Assembly: GCA_947442905.1 (NCBI GenBank)
Contig: CANEWV010000158.1
Coordinates: 1-5,109, forward strand
Source: Chitinophagaceae bacterium
GTDB taxonomy: Bacteria > Bacteroidota > Bacteroidia > Chitinophagales > Chitinophagaceae
DNA: 5,109 bases
Direction: 5' to 3'
A program made the position numbers and the translations under genes. This document shows positions 1 to 5,109 of the stretch, piece after piece (the first letter of the stretch is position 1; the number at the start of each line of letters is the position of its first letter). A model generated the notes under the pieces. The model was not told where the DNA came from, did no database searches, and saw only the letters and a program-made list of their open reading frames with translations.

Positions 1-1
1 A

Positions 2-205
2 ACTGGTTTTAATGCCAGCCCCGGCGGTACTCGTGGTAGCGATGGTGCTTTCTCCTCGCGAGGACTCGCGGCTTTTTTCTGGAGTTCTACTGCTTTCGAT
101 GCCAACAATGCTCACCGTCTCCAAATAGTTGGTTCTCTTGCTAATGTAATTGATGATAATTGGTGGAAGGATTTCGGTAATTCAGTCCGTTGCCTCAAAG
201 ATTAA
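2..205 (+). CDS. FISUMP domain protein, C-terminal end only
   Basis: This is the last 67 codons of a gene that begins left of the window, read in the frame starting at base 2 and ending in TAA. The peptide has the C-terminal signature of the FISUMP domain: a TGFNASPGG block, a run like AAFFWSSTAFD, and the closing NSVRCLKD. The complete paralogue at 853-3165 has the matching blocks SNFSALPGG, ALFWSATR and FSIRCLKD, and the DNA over the last codons (CGTTGCCTCAAAGATT) is identical. FISUMP proteins are exported or surface proteins of Bacteroidota and Fibrobacter with no established biochemical role. The N-terminal architecture of this one cannot be seen. A hairpin terminator lies about 100 nt downstream. 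Family assignment is firm; function is unknown. Confidence 0.85.
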   Translation, partial: TGFNASPGGTRGSDGAFSSRGLAAFFWSSTAFDANNAHRLQIVGSLANVIDDNWWKDFGNSVRCLKD

Positions 206-301
206 CTATTTGTCTTTTTGCGGCGAGGTTTGCAGGTGGGTGGTGTTGGATTTGTTGAATGGTTCATAGCTTTTTTGGAAAATATGTTGTATTAATAAAG
301 G

Positions 302-341
302 TATCCAATTAGACAAGTTAAATTGTCTAATTGGATATTTT
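302..341 (+). terminator. Hairpin terminator after the first FISUMP gene
   Basis: There is a perfect 15-bp inverted repeat. The arms are TATCCAATTAGACAA (302-316) and its complement (323-337), around a 6-nt loop GTTAAA, followed by TTTT at 338-341. It lies about 97 nt past the stop codon of the gene ending at 205. The stem is AT-rich but long. The left flank is A-rich (AATAAAGG), so the structure could also act on the opposite strand, although no minus-strand gene is visible. The role as terminator is inferred from structure and position. Confidence 0.7.
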
Positions 342-387
342 CATAGTAGTATTAATCAAACTGACCTTTCCTAAAATAAATTTACCC

Positions 388-448
388 TTTTCATACCTGA
401 CCCCTTGAGGTCACATGGCTATTGATCATTATCCCCTGGCGGCAGAAT
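388..448. repeat. Intergenic repeat module A, copy 1 (decayed)
   Basis: This 61-nt block matches 4961-5024 with a few substitutions and 3 nt of gaps. Shared landmarks are TTTTCAT, CCTGACCCCTTG, GGTCACATG, CTATTG, ATCATTAT and CCCCTGGCGGCA. It has an inverted repeat TGACCCC-TT-GAGGTCA with one mismatch. The second hairpin, clear in the other copy, is broken here by the loss of a G and a changed base. Module B follows directly. Function is unknown. It has the look of a dispersed palindromic intergenic repeat, but copy number in the genome cannot be seen from the window. Confidence 0.75.
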
Positions 449-452
449 GTCC

Positions 453-482
453 TGTAGAGACGATGCACGCCTCGTCTTTTTT
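453..482. repeat. Repeat module B, copy 1, terminator-like hairpin
   Basis: The block TGTAGAGACGATGCACGC is identical to one at 4923-4940. It forms a hairpin from 458 to 477 with arms AGACGATGC and GCCTCGTCT around AC, with one mismatch (T464 against C471), and runs into six T at 477-482. It looks like a Rho-independent terminator, but no gene lies between it and the terminator at 302-341, so it is more likely present here as a repeat than as the end of a transcription unit. Confidence 0.7.
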
Positions 483-747
483 ACAAAAAAGGTTAAATGT
501 AAATTTCTCCCACTTTTACCTATTTCTGAATCAGGATGAAAATTTTTTAAGGATTGTAGAGGATATCTTTGGTTTAGACGGAGCGTTTTTTTCTAGAATA
601 TCCGTTTTTTATTTCGCAATTTGTCGATATGTCAACGCATAATCTCTACCTGGATAGCTTTTTCAAGGTAGCATCTACTCGATTATTTTCAATAAAAAAA
701 TGACATTTCGCACTTTTCCACCCTTTTGAGGCACATTTTGAGGAAAA

Positions 748-790
748 TTTCCTTTGATTCTCAGAATCCAAGGAAAGTGGAGGCTGAGAA
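748..790 (+). promoter_or_regulatory. Leader-region hairpin with alternative partner
   Basis: Arms TTTCCTTTGATTCT (748-761) and AGAATCCAAGGAAA (763-776) pair over 14 positions with one mismatch, around a single central C. A second pairing, TTCTCAG (758-764) with CTGAGAA (784-790), is a perfect 7 bp and uses bases from the centre and right arm of the first, so the two cannot form together. The element lies 62-105 nt ahead of the ATG at 853. No T-run follows on the + strand. It could be an operator or a leader RNA switch if the transcript starts upstream of it; that role is inference only. Confidence 0.4.
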
Positions 791-852
791 ATTGGGTTTA
801 TCATTTTAATGTGTTCACATTTGTGCTTATATAATATTTTAAAAAGTATAAA

Positions 853-3165
853 ATGACAATAAGAATTTTACTATTCTCCTTGCTTCCACTTTTGAGTTTT
901 GCACAGTCTAACTCAAAAGTGACTATACAGAATAATAAGCAAACTAGTGAGAAGGGGCCATTAGAGCCAAAACGAAATACATTTTATAATTTGGATGAAA
1001 TTAAGGTACGCTGGAAGAAGGCGGCTCTTGAGAATTGTCCCATGGTAGTCTGTCCTACCTCTTCAGTGCCTGGTCCATGTACTACCATTTTGGCCACGCC
1101 GATGGGACCATCTTCTGCGAGTGTTTCGTTTGTTCCACCCACAAATGACGGAGGGAGTCCTATAACCGGTTACGTTGTGACAGCTACACCAACCTCTTCA
1201 GCACCTGCAAAACGAAAATCTTCTTCTGTTATTATTGTTACTGGGACATCCTCGCCCATATTATTGACTGGACTGTCATTTGGTACAAATTATATTTTTT
1301 CTGTGCTTGCAACAAATGCTGTTGGTGGATCGCCCCCGATTACTACCACCACTACTGTTACGCCATGCATCCTAAATACCGCAGCGGCCTCGACAAATCA
1401 AACGCTTGTGGTGAACACTGCTTTAACGAATATCATGATAGCAACGATGGGTGCAACGGGTATATCAAATGTAGGTGTTTCTGGTTCTAACAGTTTACCA
1501 GCTGGGGTAAGTGCCACTTGGGCCGTTAATACCATTACCATTAGTGGAACACCGACAGCAACGGGCACGTTCATCTTTAGCATTCCGTTAACAGGAGGTT
1601 GTGGCAGTGTGAATGCGACGGGAACGATTACGGTAAATGCAGTATCGTTAGCTACCCTGACGACTACGGCGGTAAGTGTTGTTACGGATATAGGAGCGAG
1701 CAGTGGAGGAAACATCACGGCAGACGGTGGCGCAGCGATTACAGACAAAGGGGTTGTCTGGTCAACGAGCACTTTACCGACGGTATCTTTGAGCACTAAA
1801 ACGACCGACGGCACAGGCACAGGTATATTTACCTCAACGATAAGTGGCTTGACAGCAAGTACGAAGTATTATGTGAGGTCTTATGCGACCAATACGTCGG
1901 GCACATCGTATGGCAGTGAATTAGATTTTACCACATGTACCCTCAATATAGCAGGAACTGCCTCATCAAATCCATCGCTTCAGGTGAACACGGCTTTGAC
2001 GACTTCTATCATGATAGCAACGACAGGGGCAACGGGAATATCAAATGATGCTGCTTCTGGCGCCAATGGTTTACCAGCTGGCGTAAGTGCCACTTGGGCC
2101 GGTAATACCATTACCATTAGCGGAACACCGACAGCAACGGGCACGTTCAGCTATAGCATTCCGTTAACGGGTGGTTGTGGTAGCGTGAATGCGACGGGAA
2201 CGATCACGGTTTGTTCGGTTCTAAACACAGCGGGTACACCGTTGACAAGTCCAACGATTGTGGTGAATTCTGCCGCCCTAATGGCAACGCCTATTAAAAT
2301 TGCGACAATAGGAGCGACAGGTATTGGGGCACCCACGGGCTTACCTGACGGTGTGATCGCTAGTTGGATGTCTAATGAAATAACAATTAGAGATACACCC
2401 ACGGTATCGGGTACATTCAATTATACGATTCCCTTAACAGGAGGATGTGGGACTGTAAATGCAACAGGTATTATGACAGTGATACCTGCCTGTCCAAACG
2501 GTAAAGATACAATTAGGGATATTGACAACAATAGCTATAATATTGTGGCTATTGGCACCCAATGTTGGACAAAGGAAAATTTAAGGGTGAGAAAATATAA
2601 TGATGGTACAAGTATCGTGTTTGATAATTATGGTGGAGCATCTGGTCAAGCAGGAAGCCAAGACACCTGGTCTAATTGGACTGTCGGTGCTCATACCATT
2701 TATGCAAACGATAGTACGCCTACCACTGGAAATCTTGCTATCTACGGATATCTATACAATTGGTATGCTGCAGCTGGAATTATTACAAACGGTGGAACCT
2801 CGACAAAAAATATTTGCCCGACAGGTTGGCATGTTCCTACGGATTCTTCATGGACCGTATTAACGGATTATCTTGGGGGGCTAACTTTAGCGGGGAGTAA
2901 AATGAAAGCTATTAGTACCACTTATTGGTCTACTCAAAGTGCAGGAACTAATAATTCTAGTAATTTTTCCGCTCTACCAGGTGGTTGGCGTGATAGCACT
3001 GGTCAATTTGCAGGAGTAGAAATTTGGGCTTTATTTTGGAGTGCTACCAGAATTGGTACCACCTGTACCGCATGGTACCGCTACTTGAGCCATATTAATG
3101 GCACGGTTGATAGAAGCCCATACCCTTTGAAAAATGGCTTCTCCATTCGTTGCCTCAAAGATTGA
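853..3165 (+). CDS. Exported multidomain FISUMP protein with FN3 and Ig-like repeats
   Basis: This encodes 770 residues of unknown function, probably on the cell surface or secreted. Residues 1-18 form a type I signal peptide (Arg4, hydrophobic core, LLSFAQ cleavage region) with no lipobox Cys. Residues 41-76 are a linker containing EIKVRWKKAALENCP and several Cys. Residues 74-171 are a fibronectin type III domain (FVPPTNDGGSPITGYVV, then NYIFSVLATNAVG). Ig-like repeats lie at 172-263, 362-454 and 455-547, each ending in a form of IPLTGGCGSVNATG. A second FN3-like domain (266-361, KGVVWSTS, YYVRSYATN) separates the first two. Residues 548-770 are a full FISUMP domain with YNIVAIGTQCWTKENL, YGYLYNWYAA, ICPTGWHVPTD, FSALPGGWR and terminal FSIRCLKD. 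There is no separate C-terminal type IX sorting domain. The start fits the signal peptide, and no Shine-Dalgarno is seen. A hairpin terminator follows, so it is probably monocistronic. Adhesion or polymer binding is a guess from the domains. Confidence 0.93.
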   Translation: MTIRILLFSLLPLLSFAQSNSKVTIQNNKQTSEKGPLEPKRNTFYNLDEIKVRWKKAALENCPMVVCPTSSVPGPCTTILATPMGPSSASVSFVPPTNDGGSPITGYVVTATPTSSAPAKRKSSSVIIVTGTSSPILLTGLSFGTNYIFSVLATNAVGGSPPITTTTTVTPCILNTAAASTNQTLVVNTALTNIMIATMGATGISNVGVSGSNSLPAGVSATWAVNTITISGTPTATGTFIFSIPLTGGCGSVNATGTITVNAVSLATLTTTAVSVVTDIGASSGGNITADGGAAITDKGVVWSTSTLPTVSLSTKTTDGTGTGIFTSTISGLTASTKYYVRSYATNTSGTSYGSELDFTTCTLNIAGTASSNPSLQVNTALTTSIMIATTGATGISNDAASGANGLPAGVSATWAGNTITISGTPTATGTFSYSIPLTGGCGSVNATGTITVCSVLNTAGTPLTSPTIVVNSAALMATPIKIATIGATGIGAPTGLPDGVIASWMSNEITIRDTPTVSGTFNYTIPLTGGCGTVNATGIMTVIPACPNGKDTIRDIDNNSYNIVAIGTQCWTKENLRVRKYNDGTSIVFDNYGGASGQAGSQDTWSNWTVGAHTIYANDSTPTTGNLAIYGYLYNWYAAAGIITNGGTSTKNICPTGWHVPTDSSWTVLTDYLGGLTLAGSKMKAISTTYWSTQSAGTNNSSNFSALPGGWRDSTGQFAGVEIWALFWSATRIGTTCTAWYRYLSHINGTVDRSPYPLKNGFSIRCLKD
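1432..1634 (+). repeat. Intragenic Ig-like repeat, copy 1 (DNA level)
   Basis: This 203-bp part of the 770-residue protein gene aligns without gaps to 2008-2210. By eye, the last 140 bp (1495-1634 against 2071-2210) differ at 10 positions, about 93% identity. The first 63 bp are more diverged. The offset of 576 bp is exactly 192 codons, so recombination between the copies would stay in frame. Confidence 0.9.
2008..2210 (+). repeat. Intragenic Ig-like repeat, copy 2 (DNA level)
   Basis: This is the partner of the copy at 1432-1634. A third repeat follows immediately at about 2215-2493. It is clearly related in protein (IATIGATGI, GLPDGV, IPLTGGCGTVNATG) but strongly diverged in DNA, so the first two copies are the recent or homogenised pair. 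Confidence 0.9.
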
Positions 3166-3273
3166 CTAATTTGACCATTTAGTGAGTTGTGCTATCGTTC
3201 TGACTACACGATGTTTTTTAGAACAACCGTCATACATAGTTCAACAAAAACAGATAGTCAGTAGAGAATTTTA

Positions 3274-3323
3274 TAAATAACGCCCAAGTGGATAAAGTAA
3301 TTGATTCACTTGGGCGTTATTTA
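3274..3323 (+). terminator. Rho-independent terminator of the 770-residue protein gene
   Basis: There is a perfect 17-bp inverted repeat. The left arm TAAATAACGCCCAAGTG (3274-3290) pairs with 3307-3323 around a 16-nt loop, which can zip by up to three further pairs. The inner ten pairs are GC-rich and the right arm ends in GTTATTTA, giving a U-rich tail. It lies about 108 nt past the stop at 3165. The outer arms are symmetric, so it may work in both directions. Confidence 0.8.
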
Positions 3324-3470
3324 AGACGGAATAAAACCAAATTGTACGTGAAAGGTTTCAATATAAAATCGTTCCTAACATTCGGTTTTGAATCACGGAT
3401 TTTATGGATTACAGTAGTTCACGGATTATGGCGTACCTCTTCGTTTTAAAAATATTAGTTATTCGTAGAT

Positions 3471-3543
3471 GTATGTCTCATGGCGCCATACTTCATACAG
3501 GGGGCTTAGCCCCGCTGTCTTAGTAACCTCACTGTTAGGTTAC
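3471..3543. repeat. Cluster of three adjacent or overlapping hairpins
   Basis: The first is the perfect palindrome ATGGCGCCAT (3480-3489), flanked by GTATG (3471-3475) and CATAC (3494-3498), which pair across a symmetric 4x4 internal loop. The second is GGGGC-TTA-GCCCC (3501-3513), extended by ACAG/CTGT (3497-3500 with 3515-3518) across one bulged G. It overlaps the outer arm of the first by two bases. The third is GTAACCT (3523-3529) with AGGTTAC (3537-3543) around a 7-nt loop. The density suggests a structured RNA or a dispersed repeat element. No known RNA family was recognised. Confidence 0.55.
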
Positions 3544-3669
3544 AAATTTTAAAACGCCCTCTAACGACCGAAAAATGGCGTTTTCAAAGGGCAGAAGGGT
3601 TAAAACTCTTTTGAGCTGTAGGTGCAAATAATAATTAGTTTGGGTTAATTAGTTGAGAATGAATAAAAC

Positions 3670-3684
3670 ACCATTTAAAATGGT
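3670..3684. promoter_or_regulatory. Palindrome upstream of the regulator gene, possible operator
   Basis: ACCATTTAAAATGGT is a perfect inverted repeat with 7-bp arms around a central A. It ends 45 nt ahead of the ATG at 3730, a suitable place for an operator, perhaps for autoregulation. AraC-family sites are often direct repeats, so a different regulator is also possible. No clear Bacteroidota -33/-7 promoter was found beside it. Confidence 0.35.
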
Positions 3685-3729
3685 TAGTTTCAACGATTAG
3701 TTTTTTATTACTCTCAGGTAAATATTGTA

Positions 3730-4914
3730 ATGCTTGTATTAAATGGAATAGGTATATTCCTTTCGATTTTGTTATTAGTATATAACAAAGGTTATAAATC
3801 AGCCAATGTATATTTGGGTCTGTTTTTGTATTTATCTAATTTAATTTCTTTATCCCTTTACCTTCATATATTCAGCAATTCTAAAGCAGTTTTAGCTTTT
3901 GTGATGAGTATTCCTATTAATCCTTCAGCTTATACTTTAGGTCCGCTGGCTTATCTTTACGTGAGATCTATATTAAGGGATAATGCCAGGTTTACTAAAT
4001 ATGACGGCTTACATTTTGTTATTTTTGCTGTTAATTTTATCGGACGACTACCTTATAATCTGGTAGGTTGGGAGGAAAAATTAAGGATAGCCAATGATAT
4101 TATAAACCATTCCTGGGAAGGTATAAGTTTTTCAAATAAAAATAATATTTTACCTGTAAGAATTAATAGTGTCCTAAAGGGAATTCATTTTTTTCTCTAC
4201 CTGATCCTTATTTGGGGCCTTATTCTTAAAAATAAATTTAATATATCCTCCTTTGGGAAGGTTGGCAAACAGCTAAAAATAGTTAAAAACTGGCTTTACT
4301 TTTTTGTCATTATGGCTACCTTTTTAGCTTTTATTTTTGTGTTTATTGTCCTTTTATTTTTAATTACTAAAGATAAGATTACATTTCAATCTGAGGGGAA
4401 AATACTGTTTTTACTGGTTTTCATTGGATTAATTATGTTAATTCTTGGCCTTGTTTTGTTTCCTCAAATCCTATATGGCATTCCAATAGAAAAATTAAAG
4501 TTACCAGAGAATAATAATGAAATCAAAGAACCAATAGTTATTGAAACGGAAAGTTTTTCCTTTTCTGAGGATTATATAGATAAAATAAGAATGTTGCTTG
4601 AAATTTGGAAGAAGGAACATAAATTTTTAAATGCTGATTCAAGTACACATATTATGTCCAGGGAAATCGGTTTGCCTGTTCATCATGTAACTTATTTTTT
4701 CAACCAGATTAGTAATGAAAAATATATTTATTGGCGTAATAGGTTGAGGGTCGAATATGCCATTGATTTAATTAATAGACAAGAAGGATACAACAAAACC
4801 ATTGAAGTATTAAGGAAAGAGTGTGGTTTCAAGTCTTATTCGGCTTTTTTTCAAACTTTTAAACAGATTACAGGAAAATTACCAAAAGATTATATCAGAG
4901 ATATCAAATCATAA
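3730..4914 (+). CDS. Membrane-anchored AraC-family transcriptional regulator
   Basis: This encodes 394 residues. The N-terminal two thirds is a membrane domain with about seven hydrophobic segments, near residues 2-18, 26-48, 53-80, 93-112, 150-166, 188-213 and 225-250. It includes LGPLAYLYVRSIL (70-82), a motif typical of this Bacteroidota architecture. A charged linker (254-280) leads to a C-terminal AraC/XylS DNA-binding domain (282-392). The first helix-turn-helix is near 308-326 and the second near 358-380, ending in the family signature GFKSYSAFFQTFKQITGKLP. It probably binds DNA from the inner face of the cytoplasmic membrane in response to an envelope or extracellular signal; the ligand is unknown. 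The ATG places the first membrane segment at the N-terminus, and no better upstream start is seen. The only Shine-Dalgarno candidate is a weak AGG. The gene is markedly AT-rich (one membrane-coding line of 60 bases has 10 G+C). Its target genes cannot be read from the window. Confidence 0.9.
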   Translation: MLVLNGIGIFLSILLLVYNKGYKSANVYLGLFLYLSNLISLSLYLHIFSNSKAVLAFVMSIPINPSAYTLGPLAYLYVRSILRDNARFTKYDGLHFVIFAVNFIGRLPYNLVGWEEKLRIANDIINHSWEGISFSNKNNILPVRINSVLKGIHFFLYLILIWGLILKNKFNISSFGKVGKQLKIVKNWLYFFVIMATFLAFIFVFIVLLFLITKDKITFQSEGKILFLLVFIGLIMLILGLVLFPQILYGIPIEKLKLPENNNEIKEPIVIETESFSFSEDYIDKIRMLLEIWKKEHKFLNADSSTHIMSREIGLPVHHVTYFFNQISNEKYIYWRNRLRVEYAIDLINRQEGYNKTIEVLRKECGFKSYSAFFQTFKQITGKLPKDYIRDIKS

Positions 4915-4922
4915 TTCATTTC

Positions 4923-4954
4923 TGTAGAGACGATGCACGCATCGTCTGTTTTTT
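4923..4954 (+). terminator. Repeat module B, copy 2, terminator of the regulator gene
   Basis: A perfect 9-bp inverted repeat AGACGATGC-AC-GCATCGTCT (4928-4947), probably an 8-bp stem with a 4-nt loop, is followed by G and six T (4949-4954). It begins 8 nt past the TAA of the regulator gene, so it is well placed as its Rho-independent terminator. It is the intact version of the hairpin at 453-482. Confidence 0.75.
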
Positions 4955-4960
4955 GACATA

Positions 4961-5024
4961 TTTTCATGCCTGACCCCTTGGGGTCACATGTCTATTGTGA
5001 TCATTATGCCCCTGGCGGCACAAT
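4961..5024. repeat. Intergenic repeat module A, copy 2 (intact hairpins)
   Basis: This is the 64-nt counterpart of 388-448. It has a perfect inverted repeat TGACCCC-TT-GGGGTCA (4969-4984), extended by CATG on both sides with two bulged C on the left. A second hairpin has arms ATTATGCC (5003-5010) and GGCACAAT (5017-5024). It has one A.C mismatch when read as + strand RNA, which becomes a G.U pair in minus-strand RNA. The block ends exactly at the second hairpin's right arm. Module B lies 6 nt upstream, the reverse of the order in copy 1. Confidence 0.75.
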
Positions 5025-5109
5025 TTACCCTATATACTTATAATACCATTGTAATTGGCACCCAATGTTGGACAAACAAAAATTTAAAAGCTACTTTATA
5101 CAATGATGA
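4988..5109 (+). CDS. Start of a FISUMP domain, headless, cut by window edge
   Basis: From about 5039 the frame reads YNTIVIGTQCWTNKNLKA and continues to LYND at the window edge. This matches SYNIVAIGTQCWTKENL at residues 561-577 of the complete paralogue, and 23 bases (ATTGGCACCCAATGTTGGACAAA) are identical. The frame is open upstream, with possible ATG starts at 4988 and 5006, both inside repeat module A. Neither gives a convincing signal peptide, and the roughly 550 residues that precede the domain in the complete protein are absent. It may be a pseudogene, a silent donor cassette, or a short gene whose start lies in the repeat. FISUMP identity is firm; the start and its status as a working gene are uncertain. 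Confidence 0.6.
   Translation, partial: MSIVIIMPLAAQFTLYTYNTIVIGTQCWTNKNLKATLYND

Larger units (their letters stand above)
206..852. other. Intergenic region with terminator, repeat copy 1 and leader hairpin
   Basis: No convincing gene lies in this 647-nt gap. It holds the terminator hairpin of the upstream gene (302-341), modules A and B of an intergenic repeat (388-482), and an AT-rich stretch at 483-740 with only weak short inverted repeats, such as CTACCT/AGGTAG near 646-671. A 29-nt hairpin with an alternative partner follows (748-790). A 75-codon reading frame at 415-642 starts inside the repeat, is rich in Phe and Tyr, resembles nothing I recognise and is judged spurious. Confidence 0.7.
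3166..3729. other. Intergenic region rich in palindromes, no gene
   Basis: No reading frame of note lies in these 564 nt. In order they hold a weak hairpin with a T-run (ATCGT 3194-3198 with ACGAT 3208-3212, then six T), a strong terminator (3274-3323), a direct repeat CACGGATT..TATGG (3394-3407 and 3420-3431), a run of palindromes (3471-3543), and an 8-bp inverted repeat AAAACGCC/GGCGTTTT (3551-3558 with 3577-3584). A palindrome at 3670-3684 lies just ahead of the regulator gene. The low G+C from about 3600 onward resembles the regulator gene. Confidence 0.7.

Noticed and set aside
415..642. 75-codon + strand reading frame
   Set aside because: It starts inside repeat module A and runs through module B's hairpin. 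Its product is an unfamiliar Phe/Tyr-rich peptide, and there is no ribosome binding site or homology I recognise.
792..823. Bacteroidota-type promoter for the 853 gene (TTG at 792-794, CACATTTG at 816-823)
   Set aside because: The -7 box only partly fits TAnnTTTG and the spacing of 21 nt is long. In such AT-rich sequence the match is not distinctive.
1398..1820. 140-codon antisense reading frame inside the exported protein gene
   Set aside because: It is a shadow of the Thr/Ser/Gly-rich repeat coding sequence. Its Val/Ala/Pro-rich composition mirrors the sense codons. The same applies to the antisense frame at 2151-2420 and the + strand frames at 1599-1799 and 2600-2863.
3194..3219. First terminator for the exported protein gene (ATCGT/ACGAT stem, then six T)
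   Set aside because: The stem has only 5 bp around a 9-nt loop and competes with other pairings. The 17-bp hairpin at 3274-3323 is far better.
3394..3431. CRISPR-like array from the CACGGATT repeats
   Set aside because: There are only two short, unequal copies 12 nt apart, with no spacer structure and no cas genes.
388..5024. Modules A and B as terminal repeats of an insertion sequence or att sites of an island
   Set aside because: The copies are in direct orientation with permuted module order, and no transposase or integrase gene lies between them. Nothing supports a transposable unit.

Overview
The window looks like accessory chromosome from a member of the Bacteroidota. Three things suggest this: FISUMP ('Fibrobacter succinogenes major paralogous') domains in three places, a membrane-anchored AraC-type regulator of a kind common in that phylum, and AT-rich gene starts without a convincing Shine-Dalgarno sequence. 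Genus cannot be judged from the sequence alone. All supported genes are on the + strand.

Layout. Positions 2-205 are the 3' end of a FISUMP protein gene, closed by a strong AT-rich hairpin at 302-341. The gap to 852 holds the first copy of a two-part intergenic repeat (388-482) and a 29-nt hairpin with an alternative partner (748-790) just ahead of the next gene. The centrepiece, 853-3165, encodes a 770-residue exported protein: signal peptide, fibronectin type III-like domains, three copies of a Ser/Thr/Gly-rich Ig-like repeat, and a complete C-terminal FISUMP domain. A 17-bp hairpin terminator follows at 3274-3323. The next gap (to 3729) holds no gene but a dense run of palindromes. Positions 3730-4914 encode a 394-residue AraC-type regulator with about seven membrane segments. 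Its terminator-like hairpin (4923-4954) is also one half of the second copy of the intergenic repeat (4923-5024). That copy runs almost directly into the conserved start of a third FISUMP domain, cut by the window edge.

How it fits together. The window is part of a cluster of surface-protein paralogues. Tail, whole gene and head fragment share short blocks of near-identical DNA, and the complete gene carries two repeats about 93% identical over their last 140 bp. Both are substrates for recombination, so the locus could reshuffle its exported proteins. The regulator may sense an envelope signal and act locally, but no shared operator ties it to the FISUMP genes.

The most unusual signal is the repeat pair. 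Modules A and B occur in the order A-B at 388-482 and B-A at 4923-5024, in the same orientation. All three hairpins are well formed in the right copy and all three are damaged in the left copy. No transposase, integrase, CRISPR array or structural RNA gene was recognised.
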